A stretch of DNA of 39,995 nucleotides from Bacteroides graminisolvens DSM 19988 = JCM 15093 (GTDB lineage Bacteria > Bacteroidota > Bacteroidia > Bacteroidales > Bacteroidaceae), in assembly GCF_000428125.1 (NCBI RefSeq), contig NZ_ATZI01000023.1, forward strand, positions 1-39,995, written 5' to 3'. A program made the translations under genes and the position numbers. Under the pieces are notes generated by a model. The model made no database searches. It was not told the origin of the DNA and worked only from the letters and a program-made list of their open reading frames with translations. Shown one piece after another: positions 26,671-33,179 of this stretch. Positions within the stretch are counted from its first letter, which is position 1, and each line of letters begins with the position of its first letter.

Positions 26671-27264
26671 ATGATGATCTATATCGTCAATAAAAGAAGA
26701 AAAATAGAAGGCATCCGGAAGCAATATCCAGGTGCTGACATTCTTGATGTAACTTCATCATCGGCATTGAAGTATTCTCAATTGCTCAGTCCATTCTATC
26801 CGCATGGCGGGATACCAATCCCAGGAGATTCAAGAGGATTGACGGCAATGAGTGTGGAAGGTATATGGCAAGGGCTAAAAGTGTTTGAGCATGAAGGCAT
26901 TTGCATGGATTCATTCTCAAATATTAGTATGAAGAATCTGAAACGTACTGTCAAAACCCATGGTAAGCCATTAGGTCATCAGTATGGGGTATATAGTCGT
27001 GAATTGTTGGATTATCTATCGGCAAGAATGAAGATCTATTTACCATCGTATAAATATGTTTTGGAGAATGTAGATAGTGTAAAAGAAATCGTTGTGAGGA
27101 TAAAAAAACGATTGATGATAAATGACATAGTTCTGCTTGACTATAACACCAATTGTGATTATTTAAACACAAAATCCCCAATATCTCATGCTGGATTATT
27201 AAAGATGTATATTGAGGAATGTTATCCAGAAACATTAAGTGCAGCTCAAGCGAAACAGAAATAG
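26671..27264 (+). CDS. NADAR-like ADP-ribosylglycosidase, probable antitoxin of DarT
   Basis: A 197-residue protein starting at ATG 26671 (ATG 26674 equally possible). It follows the NADAR layout: SPFYPHGGIPIPG (40-52), the signature SVEGIWQGLKVF (61-72, compare SxEHxxQxxK in NADAR), a Lys/Gly-rich stretch KTHGKPLGHQYG (95-106), and a late block LLDYNTNCDY ... AGLLKMYIE (155-182) that aligns with the DxYWG...GxLLM block. NADAR proteins remove ADP-ribose from guanosine in DNA and serve as antitoxin in DarT1-NADAR pairs. In this copy the EH of the signature reads EG, so the active site may differ or belong to a DarT1-associated subfamily. It is the last gene of the operon. Confidence 0.66.
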   Translation: MMIYIVNKRRKIEGIRKQYPGADILDVTSSSALKYSQLLSPFYPHGGIPIPGDSRGLTAMSVEGIWQGLKVFEHEGICMDSFSNISMKNLKRTVKTHGKPLGHQYGVYSRELLDYLSARMKIYLPSYKYVLENVDSVKEIVVRIKKRLMINDIVLLDYNTNCDYLNTKSPISHAGLLKMYIEECYPETLSAAQAKQK

Positions 27265-27277
27265 AAAAATAAACTTT

Positions 27278-28391
27278 TTATCTCAGAACTAAATCACATA
27301 ATATCAATGTATTGCAAACCATATATGCTGTTGCCCACGAATGCCTCCCGACATACATTGTCAAGGGTATTGGTAAGTTCAACTGTTTCCCTATTTTCTT
27401 CAGCAAATGGTTCACCCGATGAAGCTCGTTGGTATATTGTTTCTGACAATCCTCGTTCCGTTTTGTAATGATGGGTAAGAGGTATTCGGTTCCGTTTACG
27501 GGATATTTGTCAACAATTTCCTGCATACACCTTTCCCATTTGATGAACAACTGCTGCCCCGCCTTTCGTCTGCGGTAGGAAAGGATGCCGTTCTGCAAGT
27601 CCTTCTTCTTCAGATAAGCCATGTCAATGAACGACATGCCCCCTGTGTAAAAATAGAACAGAAACATATCACGGGCAAAGTTAAGGTTGGGCTTCAACGA
27701 CAAGTCCAGCCCTTTGATACGTTTAAGTTCGTTGAGTGATATGGCTCGCTTCAAGGTTTTCTCTACTCCCGTATAGACGGACTTGCACGGATGCCGTTGC
27801 CCAGTCAGTCCCTCTTCCACGGCACGGTTATAGACCGCTTTCAGAATACGCATATAGAACGATATGGTATTGGGCGAGTTGCCTCTGCTTTTCAGATAAG
27901 CCTCGTATTCCGCTATCAGGTCAGCGTTAAGCTGGTCAAACAAGACCTCTTTGTCATTCATAAAGCCGCTGAAACTTCGGAGTGCCGCCATGTAAGTTTC
28001 CGATGTGTGTATCTTCCCCAAGCGTTTCAATCTTGCAATTTGTTGACGGACATAACTGTTAAACGATTGCTCCTGTTTGTTATCCTGAAAGCGCACGACT
28101 ATATCATCCGCCACGAAAGTACCAAATTGGGATAGCGTGTGTAATATTGTTCAGACTGCCTTTGTCCCATCTGATGCGTGAGCTTATCGAAAGCAAATGA
28201 TTGTTCCGCTCTTGCTCATTCGGAACACGATGCAGGACGACCGCTTCGGAATGGCAGTCCCATTCCGAAGCGAAAAGTTTATAGTCGGTATATATCTGTC
28301 TGACCACACGGTTGTGAATCACCTGATAATAGAGTGTGCCCTCCTTGCCGTCTATGGTGGATGGGCGAAACTTGACCTTGACCGATGCCAT
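27278..28391 (-). pseudogene. Decayed Bacteroides-type tyrosine integrase
   Basis: The N-terminal arm-binding region reads from ATG 28391 (MASVKVKFRPSTIDGKEG...) to about 28135, where one base is lost or gained: the frame ends in ...NNIT then HAIPIWYF, while the neighbouring frame continues TLSQFGTFVADDIVVRF. The core-binding and catalytic regions continue in that second frame to HxxR (GRHSWATA). There the protein breaks off, running into a foreign tail (YMVCNTLILCDLVLR), so the GH and tyrosine of the active site are missing. It is inactive. The start lies one base after the mobA stop. The break at about 27330 is the junction with the DarT-NADAR cargo. Confidence 0.82.
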
Positions 28392-28392
28392 G

Positions 28393-28815
28393 TCAGTCGG
28401 ATTTGGATTGGTAACACTTCTCCAGTTCTCTTGAAAGCTCCACAATCTCCCGACTCAGCTTCACAAGGTCGATGGTACATTTCTCCAGCTTGTAGAGCAA
28501 CGCCATCGCCTTCTTCTCAGAAAAATGGATGCGCAGCTCCTTGACGACCTGATTGTAGTTCGTGCCGATGCAGCGGAACTGGGCATGGAAGTCCGACAGT
28601 TTGGTGTAGTATTCCAGCATCGTCTTATCTACCTTCAGCACCTTGAACTTCTGCCCGAAGAAGTGCGCCTTCAGAAAGACGGCTTTCGCGTACACATTCG
28701 ATTCCTCGTACATCGTGAGGAATTTGTCCCATTCCATATCATCGAAGCGCACCATCACGCAGTGTGTCTTCGGGTTCAACTTGGGATTTCTCCCGTACTT
28801 GCTTTTCTTTTTCAT
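28393..28815 (-). CDS. MobA-like mobilization accessory protein
   Basis: A 140-residue basic protein of the type called MobA in Bacteroides conjugative and mobilizable transposons; it helps a relaxase bind and nick oriT. Visible features are the Lys-rich N-terminus (MKKKSKYGRNPKLNPKTHCVMVRFD is cut here: basic residues 2-12), an RHH-like start followed by KAVFLKAHFFG, and the conserved block FRCIGTNYNQVVKELRIHFSEKKA... in the middle, then a helical C-terminus. In known elements a relaxase gene follows directly. Here the next gene, one base later, is a broken integrase, so mobA is an orphan. The upstream intergenic region has inverted repeats suitable for an oriT. Confidence 0.82.
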   Translation of the reverse strand: MKKKSKYGRNPKLNPKTHCVMVRFDDMEWDKFLTMYEESNVYAKAVFLKAHFFGQKFKVLKVDKTMLEYYTKLSDFHAQFRCIGTNYNQVVKELRIHFSEKKAMALLYKLEKCTIDLVKLSREIVELSRELEKCYQSKSD

Positions 28816-28922
28816 GCTACTTATTATTTTCGTTTAATGGTTCATCCATTGTCTAATCTCCGATTAAAGAACCCCGAAATTATCCGACTGCGGAGGATAA
28901 TTCTGCCCACGGCGGTGAAGGC

Positions 28923-28986
28923 ATTTTCAGTTACTTAGAATTATTCGGGTAACTGAAAATATATCTTGCTGTGTCTTTGAAGACAC
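28923..28986. other. Inverted repeats upstream of mobA, possible oriT
   Basis: A perfect 12-bp inverted repeat (ATTTTCAGTTAC at 28923-28934 with 28949-28960, 14-base loop) is followed by a 7-bp hairpin GTGTCTT/AAGACAC (28971-28986). Bacteroides oriT sites often lie in front of the mob genes and contain such repeats. The nick site cannot be identified. Confidence 0.4.
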
Positions 28987-29094
28987 AAAAATCCTCTGCC
29001 CGTCGGATTTGTTTCCGAGTGTAATAACTCATCTTGGGTATCGGTTAAGCCGATGAAGTATATCCACCGACCTAACTGACTTTCCGTAATCCTG

Positions 29095-29562
29095 TCAAAG
29101 CTTGCGCCACTGCTCAATGTCATCCCGATAGGCATCGAGGTGCAAGCGGACAAGGTTCTCAATCAGCCCCGATGCGCTCATGCCTTTTCCTCCGAGGTAG
29201 CGGACAACCCTGTCCAGTTCGTCACGCACCGCCTCGCTGACGAACACGGGCTTGCGGTTGACAATCTTGGGAACTTGGAGATAGGTAGTGCGGTATTCCT
29301 CCAGCGACAGCTTACGCTGCTTGCTGCTGACACGCTTCTGCGGCATTGCCGCCTCCTCGACCGCCACACCAGACGGTTCATCCGTCATAGCGGTCTCTGT
29401 TTCCTCCGTGACGGTATTGCCGGGCTGCCCCGGCTCATCCGGTTCTAGACCGATACGCCTGTAGAGGTCATCCATTGACTTGGGAGTGTAGGATTCCCTG
29501 CGTCCCATTTTTTCCACGATTTCACGAGCCTGCTGCTCTGTAATGTTTGGTTCTCTTTTCAT
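29095..29562 (-). CDS. DUF3408-type mobile-element protein
   Basis: A 155-residue protein with a long, acidic and flexible N-terminal half (Glu/Thr/Pro-rich, about residues 30-75) and a compact C-terminal domain (about 95-155: KPVFVSEAVRDELDRVVRYL ... GLIENLVRLHLDAYRDDIEQW) that matches the DUF3408 pattern found in Bacteroides conjugative transposons such as CTnDOT relatives. It is often encoded near mobA and transfer genes; its function is not known. Transcribed in the same direction as mobA, after a 279-base gap holding the putative oriT. Confidence 0.78.
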   Translation of the reverse strand: MKREPNITEQQAREIVEKMGRRESYTPKSMDDLYRRIGLEPDEPGQPGNTVTEETETAMTDEPSGVAVEEAAMPQKRVSSKQRKLSLEEYRTTYLQVPKIVNRKPVFVSEAVRDELDRVVRYLGGKGMSASGLIENLVRLHLDAYRDDIEQWRKL

Positions 29563-30119
29563 TGTAAAAAAATAAATTGATTAAGTTATTGAATGTAGTC
29601 TTGGTCAGTGCCTCGACCGATTATCGGGAGCAAAGTAAGATGCTCCAGTGCAGTCAGTCAAGCACTTAGATTCTCTTAGGCAATTTTGTGTGGTTTTGCT
29701 TTATGGCGGTTGACAAAGCGGTGCGGACTTCACCGATTTGCCGGATATATATACCTGAAAGGGCAAAGGCTTAATTACGAGCGACTTTGAATATAAGCCT
29801 TTATTTGGTTTGTGACTTCCTTATTATATATGGGAATTAAGGGCTAAGGACTGGAAGAATTAGGCAATCGGTAAGCTATGCCAACCTCTACCACCCTGTT
29901 CCACATACTGCCAGTAATCTCAAAAAACATTGCAGGGTGGGAGATTATGTATTTCTTTGCGACAAAAGGAATGATGACTGCTAAAAGAAAAGCGGCATCC
30001 CGGACAATGACCACCATATCGGCGCAACACGCTGCCACTTTCGGGAAACCCATTGTCAGGTAACGGATTGTATATTCCTTTGCGACAAAAGAGACAGTAA
30101 CAACTAAAAGAAAGACAAT
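29563..30119. other. Long non-coding region with a duplicated leader
   Basis: No gene is supported in this 557-base stretch. It contains an 8-bp inverted repeat AAGGCTTA...TAAGCCTT near 29768-29804 and two related blocks (29944-29991 and 30067-30114) that share CTTTGCGACAAAAG exactly (29955-29968 and 30078-30091) and a similar flank ending CTAAAAGAAA. The second block directly precedes the first HTH gene and holds a possible -7 box (TTCCTTTG). The first may be a decayed duplicate of that leader. Confidence 0.45.
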
Positions 30120-30431
30120 ATGGAAATTGTATCAATCGAGAGAAAGACCTTTGAGGAGCTAGTCGCTAAGTTCGACCGCTTCGTCAGCCGTATGGATACC
30201 ATCTGCCATAGGCGCGGTGAAAAAAGAATGAGTGAGTGGATGGATAATCAGGATGTGTGCCGGATGCTCAACATCAGCCCACGCACATTGCAAACCTTGC
30301 GTGATAACGGGACTTTGGCATATAGCCAAATCAACCACAAAACGTATTACCGTCCCGAAGACGTGCAGCGTATCGTCTCCATAGTGGAGGACAAGCGGAA
30401 AGAAGCAAGGTTCAAAGACAGGACAATCTGA
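30120..30431 (+). CDS. Excisionase-like HTH protein 1
   Basis: A 103-residue protein with a helical N-terminus (about 1-38) and a MerR-like/HTH_17 winged helix: WMDNQDVCRMLNISPRTLQTLRDNGTLAYSQINHKTYYRPEDVQRIV is the usual layout, with the turn NISPRTL and the wing KTYYRPEDV. Such proteins act as directionality factors or regulators in Bacteroides mobile elements. It is transcribed opposite to the integrases, and followed by a second, related gene after 46 bases. Start ATG 30120. Confidence 0.88.
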   Translation: MEIVSIERKTFEELVAKFDRFVSRMDTICHRRGEKRMSEWMDNQDVCRMLNISPRTLQTLRDNGTLAYSQINHKTYYRPEDVQRIVSIVEDKRKEARFKDRTI

Positions 30432-30477
30432 TAACCGAATAGAGTCATAACAATAATTCCACTAAATCCAAAGTAAT

Positions 30478-30783
30478 ATGAACGAACTAATTAACAAAGA
30501 CAACGAGTGGATAATCCACTTCATGGGCAGCCTCGACCGTCTGATGGACAATGTAGAACATCTGACCGCCAACTACCGCCCGACACTGAACGGGGAGCGT
30601 TTCTTCACCGACAGGGAGGTATCGGCACGGTTGAAAGTGAGCCGCCGGACGCTTCAGGATTACCGCAACGAGGGACGGATAGCCTACATCCAGTTGGGCG
30701 GCAAAATCCTCTACCGTGAATCCGACATCGAAAGGATGCTGGCTGACGGCTACCAATCTGCCTACCGACTGAAGGCAACCTGA
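30478..30783 (+). CDS. Excisionase-like HTH protein 2
   Basis: A 101-residue protein related to the preceding one: an N-terminal helix (about 8-30), then an HTH_17 domain (FFTDREVSARLKVSRRTLQDYRNEGRIAYIQLGGKILYRESDIERML, in parts) with recognition helix around SRRTLQDYRNEG and wing GGKILYRES. It is probably a DNA-binding excision or regulatory factor of the island. The pair is a common arrangement in Bacteroides mobilizable elements. Higher GC and codon use than the DarT operon suggest a different origin. Confidence 0.88.
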   Translation: MNELINKDNEWIIHFMGSLDRLMDNVEHLTANYRPTLNGERFFTDREVSARLKVSRRTLQDYRNEGRIAYIQLGGKILYRESDIERMLADGYQSAYRLKAT

Positions 30784-31129
30784 TTTTCTTGAAGGAGCGC
30801 AGTTTGCCGTCTGCCCTAAGTTTGCGGCAGCAATGGAACTTCAGCAAAAAGAAAAAGGAACGGCTTACGGATGAAGCATCAATGTTTAGCTTCGTCTGTA
30901 AGTCGTTCCTCTATTTCTTCTGATTTCCCGTCAGTCGCTTGTTTCCGTTGCCGGATGCCTTTCAAGCGTGTGGCTGGCAGTGGCAGGGTTTTCGGGTAGA
31001 ATACACTCAACCCCGTTTGAGGAAGATTCTGCCCGAAACGGCTCCGCCGCCCGACCTTGCCGATACCTTCAGAGCCACACGCTACCTTTGCATCCGTGCA
31101 TCGGGAACGGGCGGCTGACGGGATGAACC
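30784..31129. other. Non-coding region between convergent HTH and RhuM-like genes
   Basis: I see no convincing gene in this 346-base, GC-rich stretch; an 84-codon minus-strand frame (30879-31133) has no family resemblance and a basic, low-order composition. It holds the long hairpin at 30856-30910. Confidence 0.4.
30844..30910 (-). terminator. 22-bp hairpin, terminator for the integrase/RhuM-like transcript
   Basis: Bases 30856-30877 pair along their whole length with 30889-30910 (three G-U-type pairs, loop of 11). On the minus strand a TTTTTCTTTTT tail follows, so it would end transcription from the RhuM-like gene. On the plus strand there is only a weak T-rich tail. Confidence 0.6.
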
Positions 31130-31504
31130 TCAACTATACCATAGGTTGCTGCCCTTTCCACAAGAGAAGAATAATGTTATCGGAGTTTCTTTCTTGGTGG
31201 CGCAGATTTCACTTATTACAAACCGTCTGAACAGGATACTTTCTTTACTGCATATTCTGAATGCAATGGCTATAATCATTTCAAGGTTATACACATCATA
31301 ACTGATGCCGTCAGGCTGCTTGATATACCTCATCGTATCAGTTTCAACCAATTCCTTATTTTTGTAGATTGCTTGTATCGCCTTACGAATGTCGCAAGAG
31401 AATACCCCGAGCAGGTCGGCTATCTCAAACTTGGTCATCCATATAGGCGCAGTCGGTATGGTGACTGCACCAGTTTCACTGATTGTGATTATTCCTCTAT
31501 TCAT
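31130..31504 (-). CDS. Small RhuM-like protein of the mobile element
   Basis: About 124 residues from ATG 31504 (a TTG two codons earlier is less likely). The middle part, WMTKFEIADLLGVFSCDIRKAIQAI ... YDVYNLEMIIAIAFRICS, resembles the N-terminal region of RhuM-type proteins: a helix-turn-helix-like segment, then the YNLEMIIAIAFR helix. Such short versions are frequent in Bacteroides elements next to an integrase; their function is not established. The gene starts two bases after the integrase stop (31507) on the same strand, so both are cotranscribed. Confidence 0.62.
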   Translation of the reverse strand: MNRGIITISETGAVTIPTAPIWMTKFEIADLLGVFSCDIRKAIQAIYKNKELVETDTMRYIKQPDGISYDVYNLEMIIAIAFRICSKESILFRRFVISEICATKKETPITLFFSCGKGSNLWYS

Positions 31505-31506
31505 AG

Positions 31507-32739
31507 TCAAAGACTTTTTGATAAGACATTTTTCACATTCATCATATCTTTGAGGATGGAAGAATCCAGTACACGGGCATAGTGCTGCGTCATTTTTATG
31601 TTGGAATGACCGAGCATTTTCGCCACATTCTCAATGCTTACACCATTGGCGAGGCACACAGAGGTCGCATACGAATGCCGGGCCGTATGCGTGGTCAAGC
31701 ACTTTGAAATGCCACACAAATCGGCTATCTCTTTGAGGTAGCTGTTCATCTTCTGATTGCAAGGAACAGGGAGCAATACATTTTTCTTTTGGCAAGTAGG
31801 ATGGCTTTTATATTTCTCCAAAATCTGCATCGGAATATCAAGCAAGGGAATGTTGCACATATTCTTCGTCTTTTGGCGATGCTTGCGAATCCAATAATTT
31901 CCGTTGTTGTCTTGAACGATATGTTCGGCAGATAGCTGCTGTACATCAATGAACGCCAACCCAGTGAACGCAGCAAAGGTGAATACATCTCTCACAACCG
32001 TAATCCTGTCCAAAGAAAACTCCTTGTTGTAGATGGTGAGTAGTTCGTCCATTGTCAGAAACTCACGGATAACCTCCTTTTCGTGGAACTTGATTCCGAT
32101 AAACGGGTCTTTGGTTATCCATTCGTTGGCGAGTGCAAGGTTGGTAATCTTCTTCAGGCACCTCATATAGCGGATGACCGTATTCTGCTGGCACTCCTTT
32201 TCTGTCTTGAGATAAAACTCAAAGGCCCGTACCAATTCTCCGTTGACTTCCGACAATGGCAAATCCTCTTTGTCATATTTCAGTCTGATAAGTTCCGCCA
32301 GATAGCGTTTGCAACTCTCGTAGCGGCGGACGGTAATCAGCGCGTAGTCCTTACCTACAAGTTCACGGCATTGGTCGTTGTGATCCTGTATGGTTTGGAT
32401 GAGCGTGCGGACTTCCTTCACTTCCTCGTTATCCCCAAAGAACTTTTCTTGCAGGATTCGGGCTGTAACGGGATGGTTCCGATCTTCCAGTTCATCGAAC
32501 AGCTTGCGTAACTTGATTTTGGCTTGCTCGATGTAGAGGTTGAGTTCACAAGCCTTGCGGCTCTTGCCTTTGGCGCACTCCTTCGCCTGATTCCATAGGG
32601 CAGGCTCAATGCTCATGCGGATGTTGTTTTCCACTCGCGCACCGTTCACAGTGATGCGCATACACACGGAGGCTTCCCCGTTTTTCAGCAGTTTGGCTTT
32701 CTTGATAAAGAAAAGCACATTCATTGAGTTTCGTTTCAT
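31507..32739 (-). CDS. Tyrosine recombinase (island integrase)
   Basis: A 410-residue integrase starting at ATG 32739; upstream frame extension to 32880 is rejected because the TACTTTTG promoter box (32764-32771) lies in it. In order: arm-binding domain (about 1-90, MKRNSMNVLFFIKKAKLLKNG is abridged here), SAM-like core-binding domain (about 120-215), catalytic domain (about 230-405). It shows TGLAFIDV, where many members have an Arg; HTARHSYAT with H351 and R354; LGHSNIKMTQHY with H378 and the nucleophile Y387. Lack of the first catalytic Arg is known in the IntDOT group. It would recombine the tRNA-Phe end with the circular island. It lies 246 bases from the tRNA gene. Confidence 0.92.
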   Translation of the reverse strand: MKRNSMNVLFFIKKAKLLKNGEASVCMRITVNGARVENNIRMSIEPALWNQAKECAKGKSRKACELNLYIEQAKIKLRKLFDELEDRNHPVTARILQEKFFGDNEEVKEVRTLIQTIQDHNDQCRELVGKDYALITVRRYESCKRYLAELIRLKYDKEDLPLSEVNGELVRAFEFYLKTEKECQQNTVIRYMRCLKKITNLALANEWITKDPFIGIKFHEKEVIREFLTMDELLTIYNKEFSLDRITVVRDVFTFAAFTGLAFIDVQQLSAEHIVQDNNGNYWIRKHRQKTKNMCNIPLLDIPMQILEKYKSHPTCQKKNVLLPVPCNQKMNSYLKEIADLCGISKCLTTHTARHSYATSVCLANGVSIENVAKMLGHSNIKMTQHYARVLDSSILKDMMNVKNVLSKSL

Positions 32740-32763
32740 GTTCCTACAGTTTTTTTTGTTGGA

Positions 32764-32771
32764 CAAAAGTA
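32764..32771 (-). promoter_or_regulatory. -7 element of the integrase promoter
   Basis: TACTTTTG on the minus strand, an exact match to TAnnTTTG, about 25 bases upstream of ATG 32739; the -33 box is weak. It fixes the start codon choice. Confidence 0.5.
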
Positions 32772-32834
32772 GGAAACCATGCACGCTTTCTCGATACGCA
32801 AAATATTGCAAATCAGAGAGAAACAATCTTGTTC

Positions 32835-32876
32835 GGTGGAGATTCGCGCTCCACCTTTCTTGCTCCACCGATTGGA
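32835..32876. repeat. Palindrome and terminal motif at the right end of the island
   Basis: GGTGGAG and CTCCACC (32835-32841, 32849-32855) form a perfect 7-bp inverted repeat. Directly after it TTGCTCCACCGATTGGA (32860-32876) repeats, with one base inserted, the motif at the left end (23821-23836) in the same orientation. These may be integrase or accessory-protein sites. Confidence 0.45.
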
Positions 32877-32921
32877 ACACCGGAAACGGTAATATTCTGC
32901 CGTTTTTTGCGTCCCTGCGGA

Positions 32922-32960
32922 AAACAAAAAATCCCGATTTCGTTTGGAAATCAGGATTTT
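32922..32960 (-). terminator. Present terminator of tRNA-Phe, supplied by the island
   Basis: On the minus strand AAAATCCTGATTTC pairs with GAAATCGGGATTTT (one mismatch, 32928-32960), followed by T residues. It lies 25 bases after the tRNA-Phe gene but inside the island border. Confidence 0.75.
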
Positions 32961-32984
32961 ACTGCTTTTTGCTACTCTTCTTAA

Positions 32985-33003
32985 GTGGTGCCACCAGGAA
33001 TCG
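32985..33003. repeat. Right attachment site within tRNA-Phe
   Basis: The acceptor-stem end and start of the T arm of tRNA-Phe, matching 23736-23754 at 18 of 19 positions in the same orientation. It borders the island on the right and leaves the tRNA complete. Confidence 0.75.
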
Positions 33004-33058
33004 AACCGGGGACACAAGGATTTTCAGTCCTTTGCTCTACCAACTGAGCTATGGCACC
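32986..33058 (-). tRNA. tRNA-Phe (anticodon GAA)
   Basis: On the minus strand a 73-nt cloverleaf starts GGTGCCATAGCTCAGTTGGT, with an anticodon loop CTGAAAA (anticodon GAA), a T arm containing GGTTCGATTC, and ends GGCACCA. The terminal CCA is not fully encoded. Acceptor pairs GGTGCC/GGCACC are intact. It decodes UUC and UUU, and is also the target site of the island integrase. Confidence 0.97.
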
Positions 33059-33074
33059 TTGCGTGATTGCGCTG

Positions 33075-33105
33075 CAAAGGTAACCAAACTTTTGATATTT
33101 ACAAG
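33075..33105 (-). promoter_or_regulatory. Promoter of tRNA-Phe
   Basis: On the minus strand CTTG (33102-33105), 19 bases, TACCTTTG (33075-33082), a full -7 match, about 17 bases upstream of the tRNA. Confidence 0.75.
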
Positions 33106-33116
33106 GCTTGCGGAGA

Positions 33117-33160
33117 TAAAAAAACGTTGATAGTGAGCTATAATCCTCATTATCAACGTT
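33117..33160 (-). terminator. Terminator after thiL
   Basis: On the minus strand a 15-bp stem with one mismatch (33123-33137 with 33146-33160) is followed by a run of T residues, 20 bases after the thiL stop. Confidence 0.85.
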
Positions 33161-33179
33161 TAATGAATTGAAAATAATC

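Larger units (their letters stand above)
23736..33003. mobile_element. Genomic island at the 3' end of tRNA-Phe (about 9.27 kb)
   Basis: The region is bordered by direct repeats of the tRNA-Phe 3' end (23736-23754 and 32985-33003), has an intact tyrosine integrase transcribed away from the tRNA at the right end, and carries mobilization-type genes plus cargo. Both ends also share the internal motif TTGCTCCACCG(A)TTGGA (23821-23836 and 32860-32876). The left half is a six-gene DarT-NADAR operon. The right half contains a decayed integrase, mobA, DUF3408, two HTH genes, a RhuM-like gene and the integrase. No relaxase or conjugation apparatus is present, so it could move only with help. Confidence 0.72.

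Noticed and set aside
28941..29162. 73-codon minus-strand frame near the putative oriT
   Set aside because: It overlaps the inverted repeats and the DUF3408 gene and shows no family signature.
30879..31133. 84-codon minus-strand frame
   Set aside because: Basic low-order composition, contains one arm of the long hairpin, and no recognisable domain.
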